A stretch of 64,000 bases of DNA from contig NC_090618.1 in the NCBI RefSeq assembly GCF_004359215.1, positions 1,490,989 to 1,554,988 of the forward strand, read 5' to 3'. Positions 41,113 through 52,380 of this stretch are shown one piece after another. The position numbers and the translations under genes are program-made. Position 1 is the first letter of the stretch; every line of letters begins with the position of its first letter. The notes under the pieces were generated by a model. That model made no database searches, was not told the DNA's origin, and saw only the letters and a list, made by a program, of their open reading frames with translations. This DNA is from Bremia lactucae. Lineage: Eukaryota; Oomycota; Peronosporomycetes; Peronosporales; Peronosporaceae.

Positions 41113-41870
41113 GTGCAGAGCCCCACGCCCAGTACCGATAGGTAATGAACGTAATTATGGACCGAATGCCAAAAGGGCAACGGTCGCGGATCCGACGTTG
41201 TTGCGAAATCTCAAGAGCGAGGCGGACCGCCAAAAAAGTGTCGGGGTCAGTAGGGGCGCAACACCCAACTGATCTAGCAACCTTAAAGAGAATTTGCAAA
41301 TCTCTTGACTTAAGTTGCTCCAGACACACAATCATTATCATGAGGTATCCCTCATCACCTTGAAATTAAAAGTGACAAATGGTTTGTCACTTAGAGCCCT
41401 AGTGGACTATGGAGCGTCGAATAATTTTATTCGTCGCCAGTCGCCAGAGGGTTGTGGGCTCAAATATGTTGAAAGAGACATCCCTCCAACTAGGATGACG
41501 ATGCGTCTTTTGACAGGCGCATCGATAACAGTAATGAAACGCGTATTGAAATTTAACTACACCTTAAAAGATTTATAGTACGATGATGATTTCATCGTAC
41601 TGGATTTGCATGACAAATTTGATATCATCCTAGGTTCACCTTGGCTCAGAAAATACGAGCCAAGGATTAGCTGGCAGCATCGATCCGTAAAGATGCCTGC
41701 CATATGTTCATCAGATGGCCATCTGGTAAACGTCTTGGAGCGTCCACAAGCGTGTGGATGTACTACGAGTGAGTGCGATGGCCTCACTTGTGGTACGGTC
41801 GTTAGTACAACTGCACAAGATCACAGTGTGATTACTAATCACCCTTAAGAGTCGGCTGCCGGCGGCTGTG
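41113..41870 (+). pseudogene. Family I protease region, copy D
   Basis: ORF 41315-41578 has the active-site region LVDYGASNNFIRRQS (Cys of the family motif changed to Tyr) and MTMRLLTGASITVMKRV. ORF 41606-41848 has KFDIILGSPWLRKYEPRISW. A stop after the KDL segment splits them. Confidence 0.8.
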
Positions 41871-42479
41871 CGAACGCACAGGCAGCGTCGAAGGTCCACC
41901 ACTCGAAGAGGTCGAGTGGATTGAGACATGAATGAACGCCTAGCGGGCGACATTCAAGGAATACACCGGTTGCCCCAAAGGGACAACACGATGATCCTAG
42001 GTCGAGTAGAGAGTCGACCTTAGAGGACCCGACTGTTATAGCGCAATCAAACTCGGAAGACGTTGAGGGGATAAATCCCCACGTACTTGAGGAGAAATCC
42101 CCTCAAATCGTAAATGCTGAAGTGACTAGACATCAGCATCCCGAGGTATTTATCCCTCGGCAGCCTGTGGATAAGTTCGAGGAAGAAAAGAAACCGAGAC
42201 ATTTAATGTTTTGATTAATGACGGATCAAGAGTAGGTGCTTATACTCTTGATCTGTATGCGCCTCTGAAGTTAACTTTAAAGATAAATCAATTACCAACC
42301 TTAGAGCCTTAGCGGTTCTAGAGAGATCTGCGTGGTGGTAAAATCAACCAGATCTGCGTGCTCGTTACAGAGGACGAATACGGAACCGATATTCGGCCAG
42401 CGATAATTTTTGCAGAGAACGAACGGGTTCTCAGCAGCTCATCGATGGACGAAAGTGTCCTCGATGTCAAGACTCGGAT

Positions 42480-43300
42480 TGCGAGATATACTAATCCTAG
42501 GAGTCACTAAAGACAAATCCTTCATACAAGGATTTGATTGTAATCAGGGATGTATTACCTGAAGCAGTTCCGCGCGAGTTGCCTAAAGATAAAGGAACTC
42601 GACATGAGATCGAGCTCAAACCGGGCTCGAAGTACTTTGTCATGATGCAGTGGCCAGTGCCTCGTGAACAAGTACTTGCGATCAATAAATTCTTTATCGA
42701 TCGAGTCAAAGCGGCCCATGTAAGGGAGTCAACCTCCCCATATAGCTCTCCGACCTTCTGTGTACGAATGGCCACAGGAGGGTGGCGGATAGTGCACGCT
42801 GATTGCTGCAACGGTAAGATGGCATGTCTTAGAGTACCATCTTTTCGTCTATAGATCGGATGGATGGATTTTGTAAGATCCTTATGCGTGACCGAAACAT
42901 CCCGACCACAGCAGTGAGCACTCCCAGTGGGATGCTCTAAGAATGGCTAGTAATGCCACAGGGGCTGAGTGACGCCCCTACAACATTCAACAGATGCGTA
43001 ACGAAGCTGTTGAGACCGGTGCGAGAATTCGCAACGAGTCATTCTGATGATGTATTCGTCCATAGCCGGGCAATGGACGGAGATACGGACGTGGATTTTT
43101 TTATACTCAAGGTCGTTAGGTTCTTAAGCTTATGCGAAAGCATAATTTATACGCATATCTCAAGAAGTGTATATTCGCTGCAAGCGAAATACCATTTCTT
43201 AAGTGCATCGTTGGAAAACACCGCGTGCGCCCTGACCCCGAAAAGATCAAGTAATTATCGACTGGTCAGTTCCAGTCGATGTCAAGGGACTTAGAAAGTT
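42480..43300 (+). pseudogene. Family I reverse transcriptase, copy D
   Basis: 42534-42854: GTRHEIELKPGSKYFVMMQW, PREQVLAINKFFIDRV, GGWRIVHA, the fingers and entry of RT. 42953-43294: MPQGLSDAPTTFNRCVTKLL, then FATSHSDDVFVHSRA, where the palm motif YFDD is degraded to HSDD. The two catalytic Asp remain, the preceding aromatic does not. Frames are broken between the two parts. Confidence 0.85.
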
Positions 43301-43860
43301 TTTTGGGCTAGCGGCGTACTTGCACAAGTACTCACGCAATCATGCCGAGATGACAGTTCACCTCTCTTGTCTCATGAAAAAAGACGAGAAATGGTTATGG
43401 AACGCTGACAATCAGCGTCAGACGGCGCCGAGCGCGTCGTCTGTTACCAATCGCGTCAGCTGCAACCAGCTGAACGCAACTAATCAGTGCATGACAAGGA
43501 AGTCCTTGCCACGAAATATGCACTAGCTAAGTTTAGAGTCTATCCTTTTCGAGATAGACCATTCATCGTATATACGGACCATGCGGCATTACGGATGGCC
43601 GTAAACATCCCACACCTTTCGCAAAGAATGGCGAGGTGGCTATCCTTCTTCGCAGAATTTAATTTCTCCGTGGAATATAAACCAGGACGACTTAATGTCG
43701 TCGTTGATGCGTAGTCACACAGACCCGATTTCGAGCCGGCTGCGCATTCCAACAGTGAAAATAATCCCACTGTTGCAACACACATTTGAAGTGTTACGTC
43801 ATCAACCTTGTTTGAACACATTAAGAAAGCTACGCAGAAGATAAGGACCTTCTGCGTTTA
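43301..43860 (+). pseudogene. Family I RNase H, copy D
   Basis: Connection sequence HLSCLMKKDEKWLWNADNQR, then a deletion of about 100 bases removing the first RNase H aspartate region. It resumes at MHDKEVLATKYALAKFRVYP, FIVYTDHAALRMAVNIPHLS, MARWLSFFAEFNFSVEYKPG and RLNVVVDA. Confidence 0.83.
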
Positions 43861-43979
43861 ATGGATCATCTAATGAATCCACCCGATGAAATCTTTTTAA
43901 GATTTACTGACTTTATCTCGATCGTCATCCGATCGATACACAACACGTAACGGCTTACTTTACTACACAGTCGTTGTCG

Positions 43980-45060
43980 GCAAAATTCCACGTGTCGTCG
44001 TCCCAACTCATAATGAGTTGCGCTTGCACATCATGTATGAGTGTCACAATGCACCACCAAGTGGGCATCGTGGACGTGAGAAAATTTATCTCACAGTAAG
44101 TCGCGATATTTACTGGCCCCGCCAGTATCAGTTCGTGCGCAAGTACATTTGTGCTTGCAATGTATGTCAACGGGTGAAGCCTAGCCCTTCATCCCGTGCA
44201 CCTCTCCAACCTCTACCACTTCCGGCAGAATGTTGGCAGTCCGTATCTATGGACTTCATCGTCGGATATCCTAAAGACGATCACAAAAACAATGGAATCC
44301 CTGTTTTTGTAGACAGATTCAGCAAGATGGTACATCTTGTGGTAGTGCCCAAGTCGATTACGGATCCGGGTTGTGCCCGTGTCTTTATCGACACGGTATT
44401 CAAACTCCACGATCCACCCGCGAACTAGAATTAATAATAAATATATTCTAATAGTAGTTATATTTTTAATAATCATTTTTTTTTTGAATACTTTCATTTT
44501 TATTATAAAAAACACCAAATAATGATGAAATTAATAAAATAGTTGTTAAAAAAATTCCGGAATACTAATTTCGAGTCTCTGATAGAGATCCACCGTTCAC
44601 GGCGGAATTCTGGCAATCCGTGTCCCGACCTCTCGGAACACGGTTGACTATGTCAACATCTAGTAACCCACAATCAGGTGGTCAAACGGAACGCATAAAT
44701 CGCGTCCTCGAAGAGATACTTCGAGGTTACGTCCAATCGTATCCGAATTGGAGCGAGTTTTTATCGATGGTTGAATTAGCCATCAATAATTCGGTGCATA
44801 CGTCTACAACGCATACACCGTTCTTCGTGAACGGCTTACACCATCCTCGCGTACCCACCCAATTAGAGGGATCCTCAAATTCTCTAATTTAAGGGGGTAG
44901 TGGACTCGCACGAGCAAAACCATTTCTGGCTCATGCTCATCACGCGTCGAAGTTAACAACGACGCGAGTAATGTCGATGTCGAAGATATCAACATCGAAG
45001 ACGACAATGATCTCATGGCATAACGCACAAAGCGTACTGAAAAAGACAAAACAAATATGT
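43980..45060 (+). pseudogene. Family I integrase core, copy D
   Basis: 44018-44428 is a clean 136-codon ORF: HNAPPSGHRGREKIYLTVSR, CNVCQRVKPSPSS (zinc domain), SMDFIVGYPKDDHKNNGIPV (first acidic residue), DPGCARVFIDTVFKLHDPP. After an AT-rich insertion, 44620-44892 continues with GQTERINRVLEEILRGYVQS (third acidic residue) and NNSVHTSTTHTPFFVNGLHH. The second acidic residue lies around 44580 in a broken frame. Confidence 0.87.
44429..44572. repeat. AT-rich insertion in the integrase of copy D
   Basis: About 140 bases of more than 80 percent A+T, absent from the same place in copies B and C (17600 and 23670). It sits between CGAACTAG and TTTCGAGTCTCTGATAGAGATCC. Ends carry AATTAAT/ATTAAT-type repeats but no clear terminal inverted repeat. 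Confidence 0.7.
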
Positions 45061-46060
45061 CAGCAGAAGAATTTCTGCTGACTCAAGAATCAATAATCCG
45101 TTTCGTTTGGATTCCATTCCCAACGCAGTGGACCGACAGAAACGGAATGCAGACAAACAGAGAAGAAAAAATGTTCTTTAATTTAAAATTAATGACTTAG
45201 TACTACTCTCTACGGTAGACTTACCTAAGCGTGCAGTCACTAACGAGAGAAGCAGTAAATTCTACCCAAATTCATTGGGCCTATCCGTGTACTGCATCGC
45301 AGAGGCAATGCGTACACGGTTGAACTGCCACGTACGATGCGAACGCATCTTTACGTTTTACGTTGGTCGGCTTCGCCCTTACCATCAGTACGCGGTTTCT
45401 CTCGAGGACCGATCTGACCACCCCTTCCAAAAAAACCCAAAAATTTATGTGTTCTCCAACCCGATTTTGATGTTAAACCAGGAGAATCTCATTTCGGGTC
45501 CGAACATTCTCGAGACCGCGATGAGCCGATGACTGCCCATTCCGTAGAGCGTGGAATTTCCATTCGTACTTCAACATGGGGTACGCACCCTTCGAACGGT
45601 CTTCCAACCGTTCAATACGGGACCCTGCACCGTCCGCTCCAACGAGCGACCCTTATCGCGCTCGTGATCAAGCTCCCCCTCCAAATCGTGGAGGAAGTGA
45701 TCGAGTTTGTTGATCTTCGACTCTAGATCCGACACACGGTTCGGATCTAATTTTTCTTACTTCACCACAACCATTGGTGGATTCCCAAGGTGATCAACGT
45801 TTTCTTGTGGAACGTATTTAAATCGCCGTGATGTGAAGGGGTAGCGAACGAGTTGTCTAGTTCGCTAGCGCGGTTACCCACCTTCACATGACAGCTGGGA
45901 GCCTCGTTGCTAGCTGGTTGTTGACGTTGAGGGCCTCGTGCCTCAGTATGACGAGACCCATCTGATGGATCAGAAGGTCCATCGGAAAACACGCGGCTCT
46001 GGCGCCTATAATTCGATTGCGAAACGTCAATTGCGTCGCGCATCTCAATAGAGATGCGAG
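45061..46060 (+). pseudogene. Family I integrase C-terminus and degenerate chromodomain, copy D
   Basis: DRQKRNADKQ, NDLVLLSTVDLPKRAVTN-type C-terminal sequence to about 45400, VGRLRPYHQYAVSLEDRSDH in 45275-45532, then the linker. The chromodomain (45765-45950) is recognisable from DSQGDQRFLVER and the DNA around AGCTGGGAGCC, but contains several stops and has lost the WRGYSP segment. Confidence 0.78.
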
Positions 46061-46300
46061 CTCTTCCCTAGGGCGAACAAAGGGAATAGACATCCCCTTT
46101 ATACTCGCTTCGTGTTGTCAACACAACACGGACAGTGATCACCCCACGTGAGGCATGGAAGTCCTGCCTTACGTGACAACCGATGCAATTTAAACATTGC
46201 ACCGGTTGGAGATCGTTCCCAAAGTTAACGCGAATCGCGTTAAACTCTTTGAAGCCAGGCTTTGCGCCCAATGGCTTTGACATTGCGGATATACGCACTC
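45762..46300 (-). pseudogene. Antisense accessory gene of family I, middle part, copy D
   Basis: Minus-strand ORFs 46043-45762 (MRDAIDVSQSNYRRQSRVFS, GPQRQQPASNEAPSCHVKVG) and 46298-46068 in a neighbouring frame. The CPCCVDN coding bases are still present near 46125, in a frame shifted from copy B. The coiled-coil part is decayed, but the codon that is TAG in copies B and C is TTG here. Confidence 0.45.
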
Positions 46301-46594
46301 CAGGCTTGCATCAGGGTGATTTTATCTCGCTTGTTGTTGCCACTATATCATCGATGCTTAAGAAAAGCATCGAGATAAAATTCTTCGAAAGCGCGAAAGT
46401 TCTTCGTACTGGGATCAAGGCCACGTAGCTTTGTCGCAATAAATATGGGATATTGATTGTGAGGATTGTCTCTCCACACAAGCTATTGACTTGCCGTTCG
46501 GGCAAAACCCACGGCTTCTCAAGGGCAAGACGATTTTTTTTTGTTTACGCTCCCCTTAGTGGTCTGTAGCACGGGTACCACAAATTACGATGGC

Positions 46595-46885
46595 TTACAC
46601 CATCATCATCACCCCGCATATAAATATATGCGGATGACGGCACGGGAGACGGTGCTGGCGATGAGAAACTATCCTTATCGTCTGAACCAAACATGCTATA
46701 GCGAACACGATTACACATTTATCAGATTGAACCATCTCATTCGAAGGCTCAGAGTCAGCCGCCTGACGACTATCAGGCGACTGGTCTGTTCTCCCCGAGT
46801 CGGTCATTTCGTCCGACTCGCATTCATAGTCGACCTCCAAAGAGGGATCACACTCACGTGGTGAATTACCACGTGCCCGCAACAT
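46595..46885 (-). pseudogene. Antisense accessory gene of family I, acidic part, copy D
   Basis: 96 codons with CDPSLEVDYECESDEMTDSG and SPDSRQAADSEPSNEMVQSD, clearly the same protein as 2259-2753 and 21192-21656. Upstream, the start region near 47070 is readable (LVGQNHHF) but carries a stop. Confidence 0.6.
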
Positions 46886-47129
46886 CTAGTTGCGGGATGA
46901 TACAACGGCAGATGGAACGTCTGCCGCAAGAAACAATAATGCGTCGCCCGCGGCTGCATGGAATCGTAGCCGAAGGCGCCGCACTATCCTCACACCGCAT
47001 GGACTTGTTAACCATGCGATACAATTAAAAATGATGGTTCTGACCAACCAACATCGTTTCTTGATTAAGTGGTCTTCTAGTGACCACTCTATCCAATGAC
47101 AGTCCGAGTGATTGTCATTTTGGTAAGGG

Positions 47130-47565
47130 TGATAAAACGGGGAGTATCGCTACATGAAATTAACACTTACAGGTTGTTAATTAATAAATTACTTATAAGG
47201 TAGATAATATTTGGAAATTATTACTTTACGGAGTAATATTCAGAAAGCTTATCTATTGGTAGCTATAGGCCATTATATCTACTTGCTCCGCGACCGAGTC
47301 AGCGCTGGACGTGCGCAAAGAGAGAGACATATAAGATTTTATTCACATATTCTGTATTAATGTTGGTATTAAAACGATAGAAACAGAAAAGCTTAATTAT
47401 ATTAAACACAGTTTTCTTCTAACCCTCTTTATAGCAAGTGTTGTAAAGAGAGTCTCCCTCTGCACGTACTAGTGTACGTGAAAGTGCTGTGAGGCACCAC
47501 TCGCACTGAAGCAGTGCGAAGTGGACTTGTACTGAAGCAGTACAAGTCAGTAGTGCCCCGTTACA
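47130..47565 (+). repeat. Family I 3' LTR, copy D
   Basis: 436 bases ending GTGCCCCGTTACA. Best-preserved set of three tandem hairpins: 47463-47480 (CACGTAC-TAGT-GTACGTG), 47501-47519 (TCGCACTG-AAG-CAGTGCGA) and 47524-47548 (11-base stem GACTTGTACTG, loop AAG). Preceded by the purine-rich GGTAAGGG. Confidence 0.92.
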
Positions 47566-47739
47566 CCAGGCGTTATCCCTCCTTATATGAATGCACTTAT
47601 GTATCACATACACAAGGGTTGGTCACGAATAAGGGACCATACCTGAGTGCTGGGTCAAATCACATAATTTAAGTAATTGACCATCCCCTTATGTACACCA
47701 AGTGTGCTTAGCGGGGGCAACTTCATTAACTGCCATCAC

Positions 47740-47892
47740 GAATGACAACGTCAGCGCTAATATAATGGCCTATATCTACCAATGGATAAACTTTTTGAAT
47801 AATTTTTTTTCTCCAGATATTATCTACCTTTTAGATGATAGATTAATATATTCCTTTATGTACTATTCTCATGAATCGATACACCAGTTACA
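47740..47892 (-). repeat. Family I LTR fragment
   Basis: Antisense piece with GTCAGCGCTAATATAATGGCC, the TATCTACCTTTTAGATGA block and the end CGATACACCAGTTACA. Lies just outside copy D. Confidence 0.8.
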
Positions 47893-47926
47893 AATATGGT
47901 AATGCTCGAATGAATACTCTAACGGC

Positions 47927-48137
47927 TTGAATAGCACAATGCCATTCTTCGCGTCGTTAATAATCCTTAACTTCAGCAACGCATTCGCTACATGTTGGCT
48001 ACTGCGCCGAAACAAATGTGACGCAATAACGAGAGACTTTGAAAACGCAACGGCGAGAAGCTTTACATCGAATCCAGGTCCTATTCCGCTGATAGCATCT
48101 ATAACACCTGCACAGGTTGTGCTTGAAGAATTGATTC
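47927..48137. other. Conserved block flanking CRN copies
   Basis: A block beginning near AAATGTGACGCAATAACGAG (48010) is shared with 15565-15660, where it also follows a CRN N-terminal copy in the same relative orientation. It is open on the plus strand (47927-48208, NKCDAITRDFENATARSF) and on the minus strand (48180-47869, LLAVAFSKSLVIASHLFRRS). I cannot tell whether it is a remnant of the original CRN C-terminal part or of another element. Confidence 0.5.
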
Positions 48138-48578
48138 CTAGTAGTCTTCGTCGCTGGAGCCAGGATATATATTTGCGCAATATTCCATTAATGCTTTATT
48201 CAATTTGACGTTTTCTGGATCCGGAACGACGACCAGCACATGGATTTGGCGAGCTGAGGGACGTTCCATTCCAATCAGCACGTCCTCTAGCAGATCTTCT
48301 TCCTGTAGCTTTTTGTCTTGACTCGTAAGCGCTTCGACAAGAGCAGTCTTCTCGCCCTCCATCAGCTTCTCCATGTCTTCTGAGCGAGAAGAAAACCATT
48401 TGTCGTCCGCTGTCTTCGCCAGGAAAAGCTGCAGTTCCTTGGCGTCAACCTCATCGAGCACTAGCTCGTTCTTCTCCTTAATTTTAACCTTCAATTGGTC
48501 CACCAGCATGTTGGTATCGATGTCTACGGAGAACGCGTCTCCAGCAACGCCAACGATGACACACAGAAGAGTTACCAT
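48138..48578 (-). CDS. CRN: CRN (Crinkler) N-terminal module without effector domain
   Basis: 146 codons from the ATG at 48578, the start typical of the family; the frame is open further upstream, but that part is untypical. The CRN N-terminal ubiquitin-like domain is complete: start MVTLLCVIVGVA, the FLAK-containing LQLFLAK near residue 50, followed by a charged linker with LMEGEKTALVEAL and the end motif IHVLVVVP near residue 120. Known CRN proteins use this part for secretion and host translocation and carry a variable C-terminal domain acting in the host nucleus. Here the frame stops 24 residues after the HVLVVVP motif (at CANIYPGSSDEDY), so no effector domain is present. It may be a truncated gene or a stand-alone module. 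Confidence 0.82.
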   Translation of the reverse strand: MVTLLCVIVGVAGDAFSVDIDTNMLVDQLKVKIKEKNELVLDEVDAKELQLFLAKTADDKWFSSRSEDMEKLMEGEKTALVEALTSQDKKLQEEDLLEDVLIGMERPSARQIHVLVVVPDPENVKLNKALMEYCANIYPGSSDEDY

Positions 48579-48865
48579 CTCTCTTGTTCGCGGTAAATTT
48601 TGGAATGAGGGATAACGGGAAGAGCTGAAGTGATACAGATAGATTATGACCAAGGGTATGATGGCTAGTAATCTACAAAATAATTGGCTAAATTCCTGCA
48701 AGGTATAGCCAACAATTTTTACAGATTACCAAAATCTTATATTGATCCTGATCATAGTCCGATCATAACGAAGTTAACGCCAACAACATACTGGTCAAGA
48801 CAGCCCAATCCACCAAGTTGCCATTGGCGTTATTCAACACATATTTGGGTGATAGACACACAAAT

Positions 48866-50118
48866 CCTGGGCCAAATACAGCAAGTTTCTTACTGGTTCA
48901 GCACCTTCTGTGGTCAAGCCATTCACCTGATTTCCAGCCAGCAAATTCAGCGCATGAATCACAAAAGGAAGCATTCCATTGTCTTTGCTGTAAAATTGAC
49001 CCGCTTCTAGAGCAAGCTCGCAAACTTTGTTCGCTAACGAAAAGAGCTCGGTCAATAGCGGATGTAAAGAAGACGTCAGACTCGCGACAGCGGCGGCAAG
49101 AAGTCCAAACAGAGGAGCAAACACATCCGGAAAGTACAGTATCCCTCCTAACCACTGATTCTTCTTGTCAAGACACGCTTGCGCGTCGTGAATCAACGTT
49201 GACAGTTAAAATTTACGGCAACCGGTAGAATTGCTGCATCCGATTTGGACGAATCAACGTGAAATGCTGACTTCTCTGTGACTAATAAAAGCGCATAGAG
49301 CACAGCATAACGTGCCTTTGCTCTCACACGCTTGTCATTGTCTTAAAGCAGTTGCAAAGCGCTCATCCAGCCGTTTAATGCGACCTCCGCACTATCCTCC
49401 TGAGCTTTATGCATTACTGGAGTCCCTGCGATCAAGTGCCGAGGCAGCAGCTTCACGAAGAAGCAGTGGCTGAGATTTGTGTGAACGCAGCTCAATTTCT
49501 TGGCATAAAGTCGGACACAACGCTGCATTGTCGGTAAAAGATAATTTTCTAGTCGAATTGACAACCACGAGGGCCAGTACTTTTAACACTGGTGCGACGC
49601 TCCAAAAATCTGCTGAGATATTTAAGTACGTACGAGTTCCGTCTGTAATTTCGTCTGAGTTTTGAGACCTGCTTGGTCTATTGGACACTGTTCCAGTAGC
49701 TGTAGCTGTCGAGCTCGAATCAATGTGTTTCAGCCTGAATGCGATATATAAAAATAGTCTGCACCTCGACATTTCGTTTTAGCGTCAAGTCGGCTATGAT
49801 CAGCTTGTGAACAAACTGCTTAATAGCCTTCTTCCGAATTTGAACCATGTTGAATACGAGGAATTCCTTTCCGACAGCATCGAACAAGTGATGCTAGTAA
49901 ATGCTGTTAACAAACAAAACCAAGTCGACACTAGGAATCGATCCAATGTTTATATCCCTGGACGTGCTGACAGTACCAACGCAGAGTCTCGATACGATCG
50001 TTGTAGCAACTGCCGCTCAGGTTCTGCTTGAATGTCTTAAGTTGTCCGAACAAATGCGTTCCTAGTTGCATCCGTTGCGAACACGTAACGTACGCTGGAA
50101 ACGTCGTAGGCTTAAAAG
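48866..50118 (-). pseudogene. THADA: THADA pseudogene, part 1 (C-terminal end)
   Basis: Aligns with 3075-4632 of the intact gene. The first ORF still reads QACLDKKNQWLGGILYFPDV and GLTTEGAEPVRNLLYL. About 295 bases (3415-3710 of the parent) are deleted at 49200, and many stops and shifts follow. At 50118 it is cut by the family II element and resumes at 57887. The AAAAG at 50114-50118 is the target duplication. Confidence 0.9.
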
Positions 50119-50592
50119 TGTAATGGGGCACATCGGTTGGTGAACCGTTGTTGTGGTATATTTACTTTATGGGTAAAATACCCTATCTATCTTTAAAATA
50201 CATAGTTACTTTAATCCCATTTATTAGAGGTAACAAAGGTGGTCGCCGCCAGATATAAATCAGGCGGCCAAAATCTATTTTTTTATTAGCTAGGGTAAGG
50301 TTTTAAAATTTAAATAATTAATTAAAGTTCAGTTCCCTTTTGATCTTAAAGCGTTAAGTACCTTCCTAAGGCTTAGGTATTGATCTGTAAGATAGAAGCC
50401 ATTCTAAGGTATATCCTCTTGGGCACTAGTTGCCACTTGGTTCTACGAACCCCTAAATTCCTTGAACTAGGATTCTTTAAGCTTCGATAGCTTGTACGAC
50501 TTCCTTTTAAACCCATTCGTTCAATAGAACAAAGTGACTCTCTGAGTCTGAAAGTCTTCCTCTGACTTTGGGAGCGAGGTAGCTCCGCTACA
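50119..50592 (+). repeat. Family II 5' LTR
   Basis: 474 bases, TGTAATGGGGCACATCGG to GTAGCTCCGCTACA. It lacks a segment of about 145 bases that the 3' LTR has between AAGGTA and CTTGGGCACTAGTTGCC. Ends with the palindrome-like GAGGTAGCTCC. Confidence 0.93.
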
Positions 50593-50653
50593 CCTGGTAA
50601 CACTAGTGGTCAATCGACGCCTGAGATTTTTACAAGACTTATTTCTCACGTAA

Positions 50654-51610
50654 ATGGAAGAGGTTCCAGAATTGTCAGAAGCGCAACGCGCCGCTTATGA
50701 CAAGCTTAAAACCTTATTCGGGCTTGAGCACGTGGAATTTATTATTTCCCAAGGACCAGAGGTCCTGCATGCAAGGCTTGAAGCCTTCATGCGGTACGAA
50801 GCCTCCCTGATCGGTCAGGTACAGGACCGTTTAGCGGCATCTATGCCAACCCAGTACATCTCTGTACCTGACTCAGAGGCGAGGGCTCACCATCTAACCG
50901 TAAATGTGTAAACATTTGAGGGAATAGAGGAAGAAAATCTTCCTTTTTGGATTAAGCAGATGAAAATGTCCATAGGTTTCTCTTTGTTCTTAACAGAATG
51001 GTAAAAGGTGGCTATGGCCATTTCCAAACTTGGAGGTAGAGTCATGGAATGGGCACTATTGTACAGCACGTCCATAAACGACGCTTTTACCTCATGGGAT
51101 TCGCTGAAACTGCAAATGACGAGCATGTTTGCACCGCCTGATCAGGCTTTTCGCATGCGAGCACGGCTCCTAGCGACTCGACAGGGCAAAAGAACCCTAG
51201 GAGACTTTGTCTAGAAGTTGAGAAATCTGATTGCATCTATGCATCAAGACCCGGTGCAAGAAGCATTTGTAGTGACCATCTTTATGGGAGGTCTCAATGA
51301 GGGCGTTGCCCGGACGGAATTGTTCCGATCTCATCCGGCTACGTTCGAAGAGGCAGTTTCTATAGCGCTACGCGCCGGGCTTGACTTTGAATCTGCTCGC
51401 GTTAGCACGCCTGTTTACCGAACAAGGTATTCGAGCACATGGGTTCCGTCTAATAGAGCGGGACCTAAAGATTTAAGCCTCGTCGAGGAAGGAGAAGAGG
51501 GTCTTCAATCCGTGGAGCAGCATAACCATCAGTAGATGTTATATCTGCGGAAGCACGAAACATTTACACCCTGCCTGCCCTCTTCGAAATTCGCGTAAAG
51601 CTCGAAAGAG
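50654..51610 (+). pseudogene. Family II gag with CCHC knuckle
   Basis: 50654-50911 begins MEEVPELSEAQRAAYDKLKT and includes EHVEFIISQGPEVLHARLEA. 51008-51214 (MAMAISKLGGRVMEWALLYS) and 51218-51535 (MHQDPVQEAFVVTIFMGGLN) give the capsid region. The knuckle CYICGSTKHLHPAC near 51540 fits CX2CX4HX4C and lies one frame away from the preceding ORF. Two in-frame stops (50909, 51212) and one shift inactivate it. Confidence 0.88.
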
Positions 51611-51839
51611 ATCCAACTCCGACCTATACCAGAGTTCTGGTACGGTGCGGGAAAACGTCGATACCCAGTAGGTGCGGGGCGCCCTACTGGGGAAGACCTA
51701 GGCTCTGATGAACCTTAAGGAGGTGAGAATGAACAGAACCTAGCCTCAATTAGCTCGGTGCTGAATGGCACGGGGCGAAAGTACAGTCTGGCTTGCTAGT
51801 CGCTCAAGCGACTGAAATTTTTGATAAGCCGTGCTCGAT

Positions 51840-52330
51840 TTAAATTGACTCAGGAGCGTCTTGCAATTATGCTCGACGCCTTTCCCTTGAAGGAAGTCAA
51901 CAATACGTTGAGGCGCTTAGAGCGCATGAAGGTGGCACTCGTGTCACTGTTCCTAAAGTTCCATTGAACTTATATATAAAGTTTCTAGACTTTGACTGTA
52001 TGGAACGCTGTCTCGTCCTTAATTTGGATTCGAGATATGATCTCATCCTTAGTATGGCCTGGCAAGAACACCATGAGCCATGGATCAATTGGAGGTCTAA
52101 GACCTTAGGCACCACGCGCAATGTTTCTAGCAAAGTTTTGAAGAGTCATGAACCCACCTTTGCTAGGCAACAAAAGCGCTTTTGGCGAGGATCATTGAAT
52201 GAGTGTGTCAGTGTTTTAGACGTTGCCATATCTGAGTTTATAGACTCTAATGTTAAAAACATTAATTCTGAGCCCGACTCAGCAGAAATAAGTGGAGCGG
52301 CACGTGCTCTGTCGAGTGATCACTCGTGAT
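51840..52330 (+). pseudogene. Family II protease region
   Basis: The second half of a retropepsin is clear in 51964-52329: YIKFLDFDCMERCLVLNLDS, RYDLILSMAWQEHHEPWINW. The active-site half upstream (51700-51900) is too decayed to read with confidence. The end runs into a Ser-rich linker. Confidence 0.75.
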
Positions 52331-52380
52331 AATAAAAATTCATTAAATGCTGAAAGCATTGTTGGCCTAAGGTCGAATCA

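Larger units (their letters stand above)
39822..47565 (+). mobile_element. Ty3/Gypsy chromovirus, family I, copy D
   Basis: 7.74 kb, plus strand, with all parts in order: truncated 5' LTR, primer site, gag, zinc knuckle, protease, RT, RNase H, integrase, degenerate chromodomain, antisense ORF remnant, 3' LTR. The 5' LTR has lost its first ~170 bases, so no target duplication can be found. RT-integrase is frame-broken, and the RT palm reads HSDD instead of YxDD, so it is inactive. Confidence 0.92.
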
